Shown here piece after piece: positions 1 to 8,105 of a stretch of 64,000 nucleotides of DNA. The notes under the pieces were generated by a model, which saw only the letters and a list, made by a program, of their open reading frames with translations, had not been told where the DNA came from and did no database searches. Every line of letters starts with the position of its first letter. The first letter of the stretch is position 1. The translations under genes and the position numbers were made by a program. Origin of the DNA: Planktosalinus sp963975935. Lineage in GTDB: Bacteria > Bacteroidota > Bacteroidia > Flavobacteriales > Flavobacteriaceae. The DNA is taken from NCBI GenBank assembly GCA_963975935.1, contig CAXBIQ010000001.1, forward strand, positions 372,001 to 436,000, in the 5' to 3' direction.

Positions 1-2
1 AA

Positions 3-218
3 GGCAAAGAAATAACCTTAATTGAACCTACTACATTAGATGATGCATTACCCGTAAATTCGCCACACCATAAAAGTAAATGGCGTAAAAAGGAATTTTC
101 GGGATTGAAAAGAGAAGATTTTTCAAATCACCAACAAAACATAATACTCAGTTTAATTAAAGATGATAATTGGGTTGAAGAAGAATCTATGAATTTGGTT
201 GAGCTAATTGGGATGTGA
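3..218 (+). CDS. C-terminal part of an unidentified protein (cut by window start)
   Basis: An open frame enters from the left edge and ends at a TGA, giving the last 71 residues of a protein. The piece is hydrophilic, rich in Lys, Asp and Glu, and ends in VELIGM. No family is recognised from this fragment. It is the only plus-strand gene in the first 37 kb and converges on the ApeA-like gene. A GTG-started 24-codon frame overlaps its stop and could be a frameshifted tail, but this cannot be judged without homologues. Confidence 0.5.
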   Translation, partial: GKEITLIEPTTLDDALPVNSPHHKSKWRKKEFSGLKREDFSNHQQNIILSLIKDDNWVEEESMNLVELIGM

Positions 219-384
219 GTAATAATAATATTAACCCTTCTAATATTAGACTAGTTGCTAAGGATTTGTTGGATTATTTAATGAAATAAAGAATATGAAT
301 GAGTTAGGGATTGAAATTGTAAAGTGTTTAAGAAATTTAATTTTTGGCATTAACCCTTACACTAAATGAAAACAAAAAAGAAAA
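219..384. other. Convergent intergenic gap
   Basis: AT-rich spacer between the truncated plus-strand gene and the 3' end of the minus-strand ApeA-like gene. Apart from a 24-codon frame over its first part, nothing is evident, and no clear hairpin followed by a T-run was found. Confidence 0.4.
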
Positions 385-1623
385 TTAAGTTAAAGGATTT
401 GAACCAAGTATCACGTTAGTTCTCTGTAAACTTACGAAGGTACTCTTGCCTTGTTCTATGATTTTATTTAAAAGTAAATCTTCGATATCATCAAGTTCTG
501 CTAGCAGCAAATAAGCAATAGCATAATCAAATAAGAAACTAATATAGAGCAATTCGAATTCAGAATAAATATTCTTATTATCAAGATTACTGTGAATATG
601 ATAATCTCTAGCTCTCACAACTTTATTTGGAAATGTTTTCCAAACTTCATCTGTGAAGTCTCCAATTTTTCTGAAGACTTCTTCATTCTCTTTTATGCGC
701 TTGTATAATTGATTTTTTCCTTCTCTTAAATAGTTTTTGCAATAAGCTTCATAAGCCGAGATACTATTGATGAAACGTTTATTATGACTAGGATGCTTAC
801 CTATAAAGTTCTCCATTAATTTATCTAAACAAAACTTAAAAGTATCGTCTGTGTATGCAGCTGTTAGAATCGATTTGAGACTACCTCTCACTTTTTCATA
901 ATCTGTATGAATAAAAGTTGAAGTAGATTTTGTTAAATGAGTATCGTTATAGTATAAATCTTTATCATCGCCACAACCAGTGCATTTAAAACTAAATCTT
1001 CTAAATTTTTCTGAGCGACCAAATGTTAATTGTAGTACTTTTTGAAACTGATTGTAAAACTCAATTGCAGTTAAAATATTTACTGGCTCTTCCAGTTCGA
1101 ATTTTACGGCACCTCTGTTGGATATATGCAAACCAGATTGCCTTTTAATATTGATATTTTGATAGTGCTTTAATGTTACCTTGAGTTTTATTTTTTCAAT
1201 TTCATATTCATCAGTGAAAACCCTTTTAGTGAGTTTGTCTTTTATATGGTCATACCAAAGAGTATGATTAACCCACTTGGCAATAACATCATTAATAATA
1301 AAAAATTCTTTTACTTTTAATGTTTGTGTGTCGATTAAATGAGTAGGGCTAACAAAGGTGTATTTCGGTTTATAAATTCTTGTTTCAGTTATTCCACTGG
1401 ATGAATGTTGTATTCTACAGTCAATAAATGTAACATACCCAAGTCCGGTAAATAAACCTAAAATCTGATGCTCTTTATAATGTCTTTGTTTTGCGTTCAA
1501 GTTAGTTTCCAACCAGATGCTTTCATCGTTAAATGACATTACACAAAACTGGTTTTCATTTTTTTTATCCGTAAACCAAACTTCCCCGTAGTACTTTTTA
1601 CTTTTATCAAAACCGTCAATCAT
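385..1623 (-). CDS. apeA: ApeA-like HEPN-domain anti-phage protein
   Basis: 412 residues. The C-terminal third carries RDYHIH at residues 339-344, which fits the RxxxxH signature of HEPN ribonucleases with a polar residue after the Arg, followed by a long helical segment. The N-terminal ~130 residues have the short beta-strand pattern of the ApeA N-terminal domain (YGEVWF near the start, later GLFTGLGYVTFIDC). ApeA is a known single-gene defence protein thought to cleave RNA on infection. The middle holds CTGCGDD, which may be half of a metal site. It lies just downstream of, and on the same strand as, the IetAS pair, which supports a defence role. Family assignment is inferred from motifs and layout; another HEPN nuclease is possible. 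Confidence 0.62.
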   Translation of the reverse strand: MIDGFDKSKKYYGEVWFTDKKNENQFCVMSFNDESIWLETNLNAKQRHYKEHQILGLFTGLGYVTFIDCRIQHSSSGITETRIYKPKYTFVSPTHLIDTQTLKVKEFFIINDVIAKWVNHTLWYDHIKDKLTKRVFTDEYEIEKIKLKVTLKHYQNINIKRQSGLHISNRGAVKFELEEPVNILTAIEFYNQFQKVLQLTFGRSEKFRRFSFKCTGCGDDKDLYYNDTHLTKSTSTFIHTDYEKVRGSLKSILTAAYTDDTFKFCLDKLMENFIGKHPSHNKRFINSISAYEAYCKNYLREGKNQLYKRIKENEEVFRKIGDFTDEVWKTFPNKVVRARDYHIHSNLDNKNIYSEFELLYISFLFDYAIAYLLLAELDDIEDLLLNKIIEQGKSTFVSLQRTNVILGSNPLT

Positions 1624-1635
1624 ACTTTTAAAATA

Positions 1636-4101
1636 TTAAATAAGTATGTCAATTTGATTCAATATCGGAGTGTAAAGGTCAACCATATTGTCCGGAGATT
1701 CTATTGATAGAATCAAACTATATCGAACATCATTGTTGTACCGCAATAGCTTTTTTCGGGTTCGCCACCATCCATTAACAGGGAAAATTGCAAGAACGTT
1801 TCTTGTGGCAAGGTCCGCAGCCGTTCCTTTCCAAATATCTTTATGAATTGAACCTTTGTCTCGAACTTTATTACCTAGAATCCAACTTTCACCAGAATAA
1901 GAGCCACCTTGATTTTCTTGTCGGGCTTCTCTGTTTACCCTCTCACGAAAATGTTCTACAGTTTCCCCAGAATCAATCATTTTAAACCTAAGACCATGCG
2001 ACTGATAGTAATATGATTTACTGTATTGTTTGTTTCCAGGATTGGGCTCAATAAAATAGCACAACGTAGCTGTAAGGGTTACTTCGCTATCAAATAATCC
2101 TGTTAAGACTTCAGTTGGCCACGGTAAATTATGCAAGTGCATATCATTCGTCTTTACAGTACTGTCATCTAGTATAAAAGGTCTCAAGGATTCTTGTGCA
2201 ATAAGTGTAAGCGAGTTATTTGCACTTCGTACTGCTTTTTGAAAGTCGGGAACACCATATCCAAAGGTTCTCAATAAACCCCGTTGTTCTGCATTGTTGA
2301 GTTCTTGGATATTTCTATTGCCCAGCATTTCATTTGTCCATTTTGCCGAGTGAACAAGAAGTCCTTTAATTGTTTCTGGCCATAGAGTAGGGTATTGTGA
2401 CGTCAACATTGCGGCATATCTGGAAGCTAGTGCAGTTGCGCCACTTGTATCACCAAAACTATGTAGTGGTTCGGTTCTGAAATTCTTACCTACTGAAAGC
2501 AAGCGAAGTGAATCTGGGTCAATAATACCGTTATTATGTATACCGTAGTTACCACCTTCCAAAACCAAATCTGGTTTTAATGGCCATCCATTTTGCCACA
2601 TAATAGATGTACTATTGCTGGGTGACATTCCACCTGCTTGAACCAAAGGGGTCGCACCTCTAAACTGGGTCTGGTCAATTATTGTTTTTTGTGTATATGA
2701 CCCTATGGTTAATGCGTTGAATGCTTGCGCAGGGTCGTGTATGGATTCTTCAAAATTCTTTTGCGGGTATTCAGAAGCATTATAAATTTTTGTGTTTCCA
2801 CTAGAAATACAGAAAAGTGATTTGTCATCGGATGTTCCTCTCTGACCAAAGGCAATTTTATCTACTGAACTTGACCACGAGGACGGTTTTCCCTTATCTC
2901 GCCCATCAGTAGCAGTAACAGCCATAGTAAGCATTCTTTTATTTTCTGGATTTAGAATTGTGGCCCTTGCAACAGCTTCTTCTGTAACAGCACCATATAA
3001 ATCAGGATGATGTGGATCATTTGGATGAATGAGTTTAACAGATTCAAGACGATGGAAAATTTCAATGTGTGATGAATCTTGAAGTATATCTGTAAGGTCG
3101 CCATACAAAGCCGTTCCTGCCATTGGTGTTCCGTGGCCGTGTCTATCGTTATCGGCATTCCCCCATTCTGGTTTTATGGAATCCATATTTTCTTCGGGAA
3201 GAAAGTCTTGCAGTAATGGATGTCCACGGTTTACACCAGTGTCTAACAGGCAAATGATTACGGAATCATCCGTAGTTCTGTTGATGGTTCGATTCCTTAA
3301 ATCCTCAACCCAATCATTAGCGTCAGAACTATCCAAGCCTGTAAAGAAATCAGCTATTTCTTTTGGTTTTCTCAATTCAGCAAGTTTGTCTGAATATAAT
3401 ATTGTGGTTGCTAGCTCTCTAGCGGTACACCTTACCATTCTGACGATGTGTTCGGGAAACAGAAGTCTGCGTTCTGTAACCTCAATTACATTGTCAGTCA
3501 ACATATGGATTACTTCATCGTCTTCACGGGAATCATTCTCAACATCATCGCGCCTAAACCATACTTCCCACCAAACATCTTCATCTTGATTGGGAAAATC
3601 AATTTCATCTTCTTGCCAAAAGCTTTCAAGTGTAGCTCTCTGAATATCAGCAATATTGTTAAGTAATGGTGTGTTTTTGGGGTTTCCTTTTGGTGAGTCT
3701 TTTTCAGGATTTAGATAAGCTTCAATCTTATTTAAAAATTTTGAAATACCATTTGTATTTAGGTAAACACAAGCTCTATATTGTTCGTGTTCTTGGCCAT
3801 TTACTATAATTATTTCCAACTTTGAAGAAACGAAGCGATGGTCACCACTTCTGCCGTCATCAAAACTATCAAAAGCCAGAAGGCAGTCCTTTTCAGAAAT
3901 AAACTCTAAATAAACAAAATCGGTATCGGAAGTTTCACTAAAATCCCTTATAGCCATACCAAACTGATTGCGCAGTGTATTACCGTGCCTATTTCTGTCT
4001 CTATGTATAGGGTTTACTTGACTTCGACCAGTGCCTGGGCTTGTATAAGACTCGGTAGATACATACCCAGAAATAATTATGTGTTCTAAATTTCTTGGCA
4101 T
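1636..4101 (-). CDS. ietS: IetS-like subtilisin-family (S8) serine protease
   Basis: 821 residues with a complete S8 triad: Asp287 in LLDTG, His323 in HGHGT and Ser553 in GDTSGATALAS, plus the oxyanion Asn436 in SSGN. About 270 residues precede the catalytic domain and about 200 follow. No signal peptide is visible, so it should act in the cytoplasm, which is unusual for subtilases but matches IetS. In the known IetAS system this protease pairs with an AAA ATPase; it was first described as a plasmid incompatibility toxin pair and later as anti-phage. The partner gene ends 7 bp upstream of its ATG, so the two are probably co-transcribed. Confidence 0.83.
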   Translation of the reverse strand: MPRNLEHIIISGYVSTESYTSPGTGRSQVNPIHRDRNRHGNTLRNQFGMAIRDFSETSDTDFVYLEFISEKDCLLAFDSFDDGRSGDHRFVSSKLEIIIVNGQEHEQYRACVYLNTNGISKFLNKIEAYLNPEKDSPKGNPKNTPLLNNIADIQRATLESFWQEDEIDFPNQDEDVWWEVWFRRDDVENDSREDDEVIHMLTDNVIEVTERRLLFPEHIVRMVRCTARELATTILYSDKLAELRKPKEIADFFTGLDSSDANDWVEDLRNRTINRTTDDSVIICLLDTGVNRGHPLLQDFLPEENMDSIKPEWGNADNDRHGHGTPMAGTALYGDLTDILQDSSHIEIFHRLESVKLIHPNDPHHPDLYGAVTEEAVARATILNPENKRMLTMAVTATDGRDKGKPSSWSSSVDKIAFGQRGTSDDKSLFCISSGNTKIYNASEYPQKNFEESIHDPAQAFNALTIGSYTQKTIIDQTQFRGATPLVQAGGMSPSNSTSIMWQNGWPLKPDLVLEGGNYGIHNNGIIDPDSLRLLSVGKNFRTEPLHSFGDTSGATALASRYAAMLTSQYPTLWPETIKGLLVHSAKWTNEMLGNRNIQELNNAEQRGLLRTFGYGVPDFQKAVRSANNSLTLIAQESLRPFILDDSTVKTNDMHLHNLPWPTEVLTGLFDSEVTLTATLCYFIEPNPGNKQYSKSYYYQSHGLRFKMIDSGETVEHFRERVNREARQENQGGSYSGESWILGNKVRDKGSIHKDIWKGTAADLATRNVLAIFPVNGWWRTRKKLLRYNNDVRYSLILSIESPDNMVDLYTPILNQIDILI

Positions 4102-4108
4102 CTACGAG

Positions 4109-5092
4109 TTAAAACTGAGTCTTTTTATTTTGAATGAATTTGAAGAGTGTTGCTGATGAAACCTTGTCTGTGTTATGTACAATCATTTCTTTGATGGCAT
4201 CCTTACAAGCATTTGAAATATCAGCAAAACTAAGCCCTACTGCTTCTTTTGCAAGGGCATTAATTGTTTTTCCTTTTGTAAGTGCATATCCTTTAAGCTG
4301 AACTTTAATGAGTTCGGCTATTTCTTCATCCCCTGGCAGCGGATATTGTATAATATCATCAAAACGTCTAAATAATGCCTTGTCCAAAGATTCTGGAATA
4401 TTTGTTGCTGCAATTAGCAAACTATTGGATTCGTCTTTCTCGATATTCATCAAGAAACTGTTCAACACTCTTTTAATTTCCCCAACATCATTGCCATAGC
4501 TTCTGTTAGAACCAATGGAATCAAATTCGTCGAACAGATAAACCGCTCGATGTTGATACATCGAATCAAATATCAATTTGAGTTTGGCAATTGATTCACC
4601 CATATACCGACTAATCAATCCATCCAATCGAATTATGAAAAGTGGTATTTCCAAATCCCCAGCAATTGCTTTTGCTGTCATTGTCTTTCCACAACCAGGT
4701 GGTCCAACAAGCATTAGTTTTCTTCGAGGCTCTAGATTATGTTGTAAAAGCTGGTCAAACTTTTTCTGTTCTGACAAGATTCTTTTGATGGCTTCCGAAA
4801 CGTTTACAGTCAAAACCATATCCTTGGTTTTGATATGAGGTCTATAAACTTCTAGTAAATCCTTTAATTCTCTTTGGGCTTCATTAACGGGAAGAATCCT
4901 TGTTTTTGAAACTGAATCTATGCTACGTTTAGTTTTGATTTTCTCAATCAATAACTTCAGTTCCTCAGCAACCTTTGTATGCCCTTTTTTTGCTTCGGCT
5001 GCGGCAATCTGCATTGCAGTGGTATAAAAACGAGATTCGTCTTTGTCACCATAACTCTGTAATAATGCCTTTATTTTTTCTGCTGCTGCCAA
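4109..5092 (-). CDS. ietA: IetA-like AAA+ ATPase
   Basis: 327 residues. Walker A is GPPGCGKT (130-137), Walker B VYLFDEFD (184-191), sensor-1 Asn231 in AATNIPESLD, and two arginines (242-243) stand where arginine fingers are expected. The N-terminal helix with AMQIAAAEAKKGH is the typical IetA opening. The start is TTG: no ATG lies between the upstream stop and the conserved N-terminus, and this start restores the family's usual beginning. It is the first gene of the protease-ATPase pair and probably controls or feeds the protease. It could also be read as a generic FtsH/Cdc48-like AAA protein, but the neighbour favours IetA. Confidence 0.83.
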   Translation of the reverse strand: MAAAEKIKALLQSYGDKDESRFYTTAMQIAAAEAKKGHTKVAEELKLLIEKIKTKRSIDSVSKTRILPVNEAQRELKDLLEVYRPHIKTKDMVLTVNVSEAIKRILSEQKKFDQLLQHNLEPRRKLMLVGPPGCGKTMTAKAIAGDLEIPLFIIRLDGLISRYMGESIAKLKLIFDSMYQHRAVYLFDEFDSIGSNRSYGNDVGEIKRVLNSFLMNIEKDESNSLLIAATNIPESLDKALFRRFDDIIQYPLPGDEEIAELIKVQLKGYALTKGKTINALAKEAVGLSFADISNACKDAIKEMIVHNTDKVSSATLFKFIQNKKTQF

Positions 5093-5162
5093 ATTGTTTT
5101 TAACAAAAGTACTGAATTTAAAAATTATTTTACGGTTTGTAAGGACATATATTACTTAGCTT

Positions 5163-5825
5163 TCACTTCCTCTTATCACCAGCCCTCTTATCAAAAGCAA
5201 TCAAGTTAAACAGCTCACGCATTCGACTACGAACACGGTTGCCGTAGCGTTCCTCAAGTTCCTCGGCATTGAGGTTGGTAGTAGCGTGGGTTTTAATCTT
5301 ATGTTTCGTCTGCAAGTACAGCTCGTATCGGGATAAGAGCACTTCGCCCATTACATTCAAATCCTTTCCGTAAAAACGACCAGTAGGTTCTATGCCTAAA
5401 TCGTCGAAGCAATAAAATTTGCTATTCCCATATTCTTCCACAGTTTTAAATCCTAAGTGGTTAAAACTAAAGGTTACATTCCGGCAAGGAATCATTTCAT
5501 AGGGTCTTTGCATCGGTACAATGTGCCGCAAAAGTTTCATTAGACTTGTTTTGCCACAGCCAACAGGCCCAGAAAGCAAAATACCTTTGTCAATATCTAT
5601 TCCGTATGATTTACAATTGTCTTTGTCCTTGATGAAATAAGAGCAGAGCTTCAGCAGTATATCCTTATCCTTATCATAAATCCTGAACTTTTTTCCAAAC
5701 AACAGTTTGCCTTTGGCATTCAGGTAAATCAAAATTTTAGGAAAATCGTACAACACACTTTTTCCATCAAATTTACCGAGCGAATATTCCACGCCACCTT
5801 CAATAATTTTAGAGGGGTTGTCCAT
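5163..5825 (-). CDS. DnaC-like P-loop ATPase of a mobile element
   Basis: 220 residues from an ATG that overlaps the end of the upstream gene by 17 bp. Walker A is GPVGCGKT (about 86-93) and Walker B is FYCFDDLG (about 137-144), with a later ATTN sensor and an Arg-rich C-terminus (NRVRSRMRE). This is the layout of DnaC/IstB-type helicase-loader ATPases. An in-frame extension to 5969 exists but reads through the upstream gene in another frame and was not used. It closes a three-gene unit (HTH, winged-helix, ATPase) common in Bacteroidota integrative elements, so a role in element replication or transfer is inferred. Confidence 0.7.
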   Translation of the reverse strand: MDNPSKIIEGGVEYSLGKFDGKSVLYDFPKILIYLNAKGKLLFGKKFRIYDKDKDILLKLCSYFIKDKDNCKSYGIDIDKGILLSGPVGCGKTSLMKLLRHIVPMQRPYEMIPCRNVTFSFNHLGFKTVEEYGNSKFYCFDDLGIEPTGRFYGKDLNVMGEVLLSRYELYLQTKHKIKTHATTNLNAEELEERYGNRVRSRMRELFNLIAFDKRAGDKRK

Positions 5826-6561
5826 AATCTTTGTTTTTAGTGGTTCGCAAGTTGTCCTGTTTTTGGGATGCTTGTTTTTTGTTTGAAGTGTTTTCATTGT
5901 CGAACACTTCAGTTCTATCCATCCAATTGATAGCAACTGCACGCCAATCCCTAATTTCTTTTCCGTCATTCGTTTGCCATTCCCTTACGTGGTAATGCTC
6001 AAAGAATTTTTTTCCTTCATCAGCATCAAAACCTTTTTCTTCAAAAAATAAAATAACGGCCTGTCTGCCCTTTGGCTGTTTTATATTGTTTTCTTGTTTG
6101 ATATTGTTTGTATTAGATACCAATGCCTGTCCATCTATGGGACGGTGTTGGTTTACAACCTGTCCATTTTTGGGATGGTGGTGTCCACCAAGCGGTACAC
6201 CTCTGGGAAGGTACTGTTCCGCAAGCTGTTCTAATATGGGATTGTACTGTCCCACAACTGGTTCATCACTTGTCCCGATAATGGCCATCTTAATTTTGCT
6301 GCCTTTGTAGGGATTGTTGGAAGGGAAATAAGAGAGATATTGCCAAGAATCTAACTCAACGATGCATCTGTGATATGTGGACTTAGAACCTATTTTGGCA
6401 CAACGCATTAAATCTCGTCGGTTCACGTAAAACTCATCCATAAATCGGCAACTGTTCCATTCCTGGAACAGCGCCATATACAGACTGATATGGGTAGGGT
6501 TTAGGCGGTCATCAAAATAGAACTTCTCAAAAGCCGCATTAAGTAGCTTTATATAGTTCAT
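5809..6561 (-). CDS. Winged-helix replication/transcription protein of a mobile element
   Basis: 250 residues. The first ~90 residues look like a winged-helix fold as in Bacteroidota element proteins (ISLYMALFQEWN, then VNRRDLMRCAKIGSKSTYH as recognition region). Residues ~98-152 are five degenerate 11-residue repeats, mostly ending in Pro and often with GQ near the front, forming a flexible linker. The C-terminal part (AVILFFEEKGFDADEGKKFF, then DWRAVAINWMDR) resembles the DnaD-type end of replication-initiation proteins. It begins 3 bp after the HTH gene and overlaps the ATPase start, so translation is probably coupled. Exact function is not established. Confidence 0.6.
   Translation of the reverse strand: MNYIKLLNAAFEKFYFDDRLNPTHISLYMALFQEWNSCRFMDEFYVNRRDLMRCAKIGSKSTYHRCIVELDSWQYLSYFPSNNPYKGSKIKMAIIGTSDEPVVGQYNPILEQLAEQYLPRGVPLGGHHHPKNGQVVNQHRPIDGQALVSNTNNIKQENNIKQPKGRQAVILFFEEKGFDADEGKKFFEHYHVREWQTNDGKEIRDWRAVAINWMDRTEVFDNENTSNKKQASQKQDNLRTTKNKDYGQPL
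6127..6258 (-). repeat. 33-bp tandem repeat inside a coding region (4 copies plus a partial)
   Basis: Four adjacent 33-bp units (6127-6159, 6160-6192, 6193-6225, 6226-6258) share a start like ctgtccat, a central tggga and an end like caac or caag. The period is a multiple of three, so copy-number change would keep the winged-helix protein in frame and only lengthen its 11-residue linker repeats. There are no spacers, so this is not CRISPR. Confidence 0.75.
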
Positions 6562-6564
6562 CGT

Positions 6565-6849
6565 TTAAGAATTTAGACCGTGGTGTACACGGTTGGCATC
6601 CATCACTTTTTGAATTTCCTCGGTATCGTAATAGATAATCCCGCCTACTTTGGTGTATGGCAAGGTGCCATTGATACGAAGATTTTGCAATGTGCCAGGA
6701 CTTACCTGAAGCAAGTCCATAACCTCAGAAGATTTGAGGTATTTTTTGAGTTTCCCGCTGGCTTGTCTGGTCAATAATTGTTTGATGTCATCGAGCAATT
6801 CCATTTTGAATTCCCGAAGGTCGTCTGTGGTAATAATACTTGTCGGCAT
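6565..6849 (-). CDS. Excisionase-like helix-turn-helix protein (HTH_17 type)
   Basis: 94 residues. Residues ~40-87 form the MerR/excisionase-like HTH seen in small element proteins: KYLKSSEVMDLLQVSPGTLQ for the helices and GTLPYTKVGGIIYYD for the wing. The N-terminal ~35 residues are a charged helix. In CTnDOT-type elements such proteins act in excision or in control of transfer genes. It opens a tight three-gene unit, and a perfect 10-bp inverted repeat sits 22-60 bp upstream of its ATG, so autoregulation is plausible. Confidence 0.72.
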   Translation of the reverse strand: MPTSIITTDDLREFKMELLDDIKQLLTRQASGKLKKYLKSSEVMDLLQVSPGTLQNLRINGTLPYTKVGGIIYYDTEEIQKVMDANRVHHGLNS

Positions 6850-6870
6850 AATAGAACGGTTTTAAAAGAA

Positions 6871-6909
6871 AGGGACTATCTGGGTTTATGATTTTAAATG
6901 ATAGTCCCT
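6871..6909 (-). promoter_or_regulatory. 10-bp perfect inverted repeat upstream of the HTH gene
   Basis: Arms agggactatc (6871-6880) and gatagtccct (6900-6909) are exact reverse complements around a 19-nt AT-rich loop. The repeat sits immediately upstream of the HTH start (6849), in leader or promoter position, and has no T-run after it. It may be an operator for the HTH protein or RteC, or a leader hairpin. Confidence 0.55.
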
Positions 6910-7139
6910 GACCTGATTTAGCTCACAAACTTTTATATTTTAATAAATTTGAGTTCGTGAATCTTTGATTTGACTTTCGTTCTACAAATTTGGGTAGGTT
7001 TATTGGATTTTAATCCCAAGTTGTACCCAAGTAGGGTGTTTTTATATACTCATTTTCAATGGTTTAAATTAGTTTTGTTTAGCGGTTGTCCTGAAAATAG
7101 TATATGCCAAATGATAATAACGAAAATTAATTTTATTTT

Positions 7140-7165
7140 TTCCCAAGTAAGACCCAACTTGGGAA
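7140..7165. promoter_or_regulatory. 9-bp perfect inverted repeat, candidate RteC site
   Basis: Arms ttcccaagt (7140-7148) and acttgggaa (7157-7165) are exact reverse complements with an 8-nt spacer. The site is 29 bp beyond the rteC stop and about 290 bp upstream of the HTH gene. In CTnDOT, RteC activates the excision operon by binding an inverted repeat upstream of its promoter, so this is a candidate site by position. A transcript terminator is less likely because no T-run follows on the minus strand. Confidence 0.45.
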
Positions 7166-7193
7166 GAAATTTAACATTTAAGCGAAATGAATT

Positions 7194-8045
7194 TTATCCA
7201 TCCGTTTCCTCCATTCTCCTTAAAAGTGTTGCTTTCAGTCTATCGATAAACTTGGTTTGGTCAATTTTCCGTTCTCTAATTTCGAGAAAAGTTCTATAAA
7301 CATTTCCGAGTTTGAGTTCAAAGATGTCTTCACAAGCCGAAGCCATCTCTTTAATCCCAGCCGTACCACTTTTTATAGCTCCTGAAGCCTGTAAGGCATA
7401 AATCAATTCAATTAGGTCTGTTTTTGAGGCTGTCCATCCAAGTCGCTCGCCATTTGATAAAGTACTCAGTTTATTCTGTACACCGTTTGACAGATCCCTC
7501 AAATAACTTAACTCTTCTACGTAATGACTGATTAATAAATCGTAGGCCATAATTTTGGCAATTGCATTATCGTGGCTTGTGGAAAATTCTGCATCGGTAT
7601 AAAAATGAGATGTGTTTGACACCAGACTGATTTTATCATTTCCTCGTAAAAAATAGAATTCATCCAAAAGTTCAGAATCTTCCCTGTAATATTTTATAAA
7701 ATCTATATTTCGCCGATTGCTTTCTTGTAGTTTATTTATTTCTGAATCGATAAATTCCTGTTGAGATTTTATGGTGCCAGCAGGTCTGTTTATTAAAAAA
7801 TTGTAGAGTTTGGCATAAAATTTCAATCTGCTATAAACATAAGGCTTATGTTTTTTAAAGAATATGATTTCATTTTGTTTGTCTTGAAATTCATTTTCTC
7901 TTACACAAACTCGCAATTGCTGTAAGTATTGTCTTGAAATGGAAATACCTTGTTCAACATTATTGAAATCGTTAAGATTAGATTCCTCAACTGCTTTTAT
8001 TTCCTCTTTGTAATTATCTAAAATTTTATGAATCAGCTTATGCAA
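7194..8045 (-). CDS. rteC: RteC-family regulator of a conjugative or mobilisable element
   Basis: 283 residues. The C-terminal part has the RteC signature: WTASKTDLIELIYALQASG followed by YRTFLEIRERK. The N-terminal two thirds is helical, with YSRLKFYAKLYNFLINRP as another family landmark. In CTnDOT-type elements RteC is a DNA-binding activator of excision genes. No ATG fits: the frame opens after a stop with only TTG before the conserved N-terminus, so TTG is taken as start. It precedes the HTH/winged-helix/ATPase genes on the same strand and ties this region to an integrative element. No RteA/RteB genes are in the window. Confidence 0.85.
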   Translation of the reverse strand: MHKLIHKILDNYKEEIKAVEESNLNDFNNVEQGISISRQYLQQLRVCVRENEFQDKQNEIIFFKKHKPYVYSRLKFYAKLYNFLINRPAGTIKSQQEFIDSEINKLQESNRRNIDFIKYYREDSELLDEFYFLRGNDKISLVSNTSHFYTDAEFSTSHDNAIAKIMAYDLLISHYVEELSYLRDLSNGVQNKLSTLSNGERLGWTASKTDLIELIYALQASGAIKSGTAGIKEMASACEDIFELKLGNVYRTFLEIRERKIDQTKFIDRLKATLLRRMEETDG

Positions 8046-8105
8046 AATATTTGGGGCTTTAGATTTGGGTTAATTATCAATAAATATGGTTATGTGCTTA
8101 TTTTC

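Larger units (their letters stand above)
6850..7193. other. 344-bp control region between RteC and the HTH operon
   Basis: No credible gene is seen. It holds two perfect inverted repeats (6871-6909 and 7140-7165) and several copies of a CCCAAGT-like word (near 7013, 7027, 7142, with an inverted copy near 7157). Because rteC lies upstream of the HTH operon on the same strand, this is the natural promoter region of that operon. No clean TAnnTTTG box was found for the minus strand. Confidence 0.5.

Noticed and set aside
215..289. 24-codon GTG-started frame overlapping the end of the truncated first gene
   Set aside because: Too short and no supporting start signal; may be a frameshifted tail, but one sequence cannot decide.
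3176..3589. 137-codon plus-strand frame opposite the subtilase gene
   Set aside because: Antisense shadow of a gene with a full catalytic triad; Ser-rich composition typical of mirrored frames.
5826..5969. N-terminal extension of the DnaC-like ATPase
   Set aside because: It runs through the end of the winged-helix gene in another frame; the ATG at 5825 gives the normal overlap and domain start.
6127..6258. CRISPR array
   Set aside because: Units are directly adjacent without spacers and lie in frame within a coding gene.
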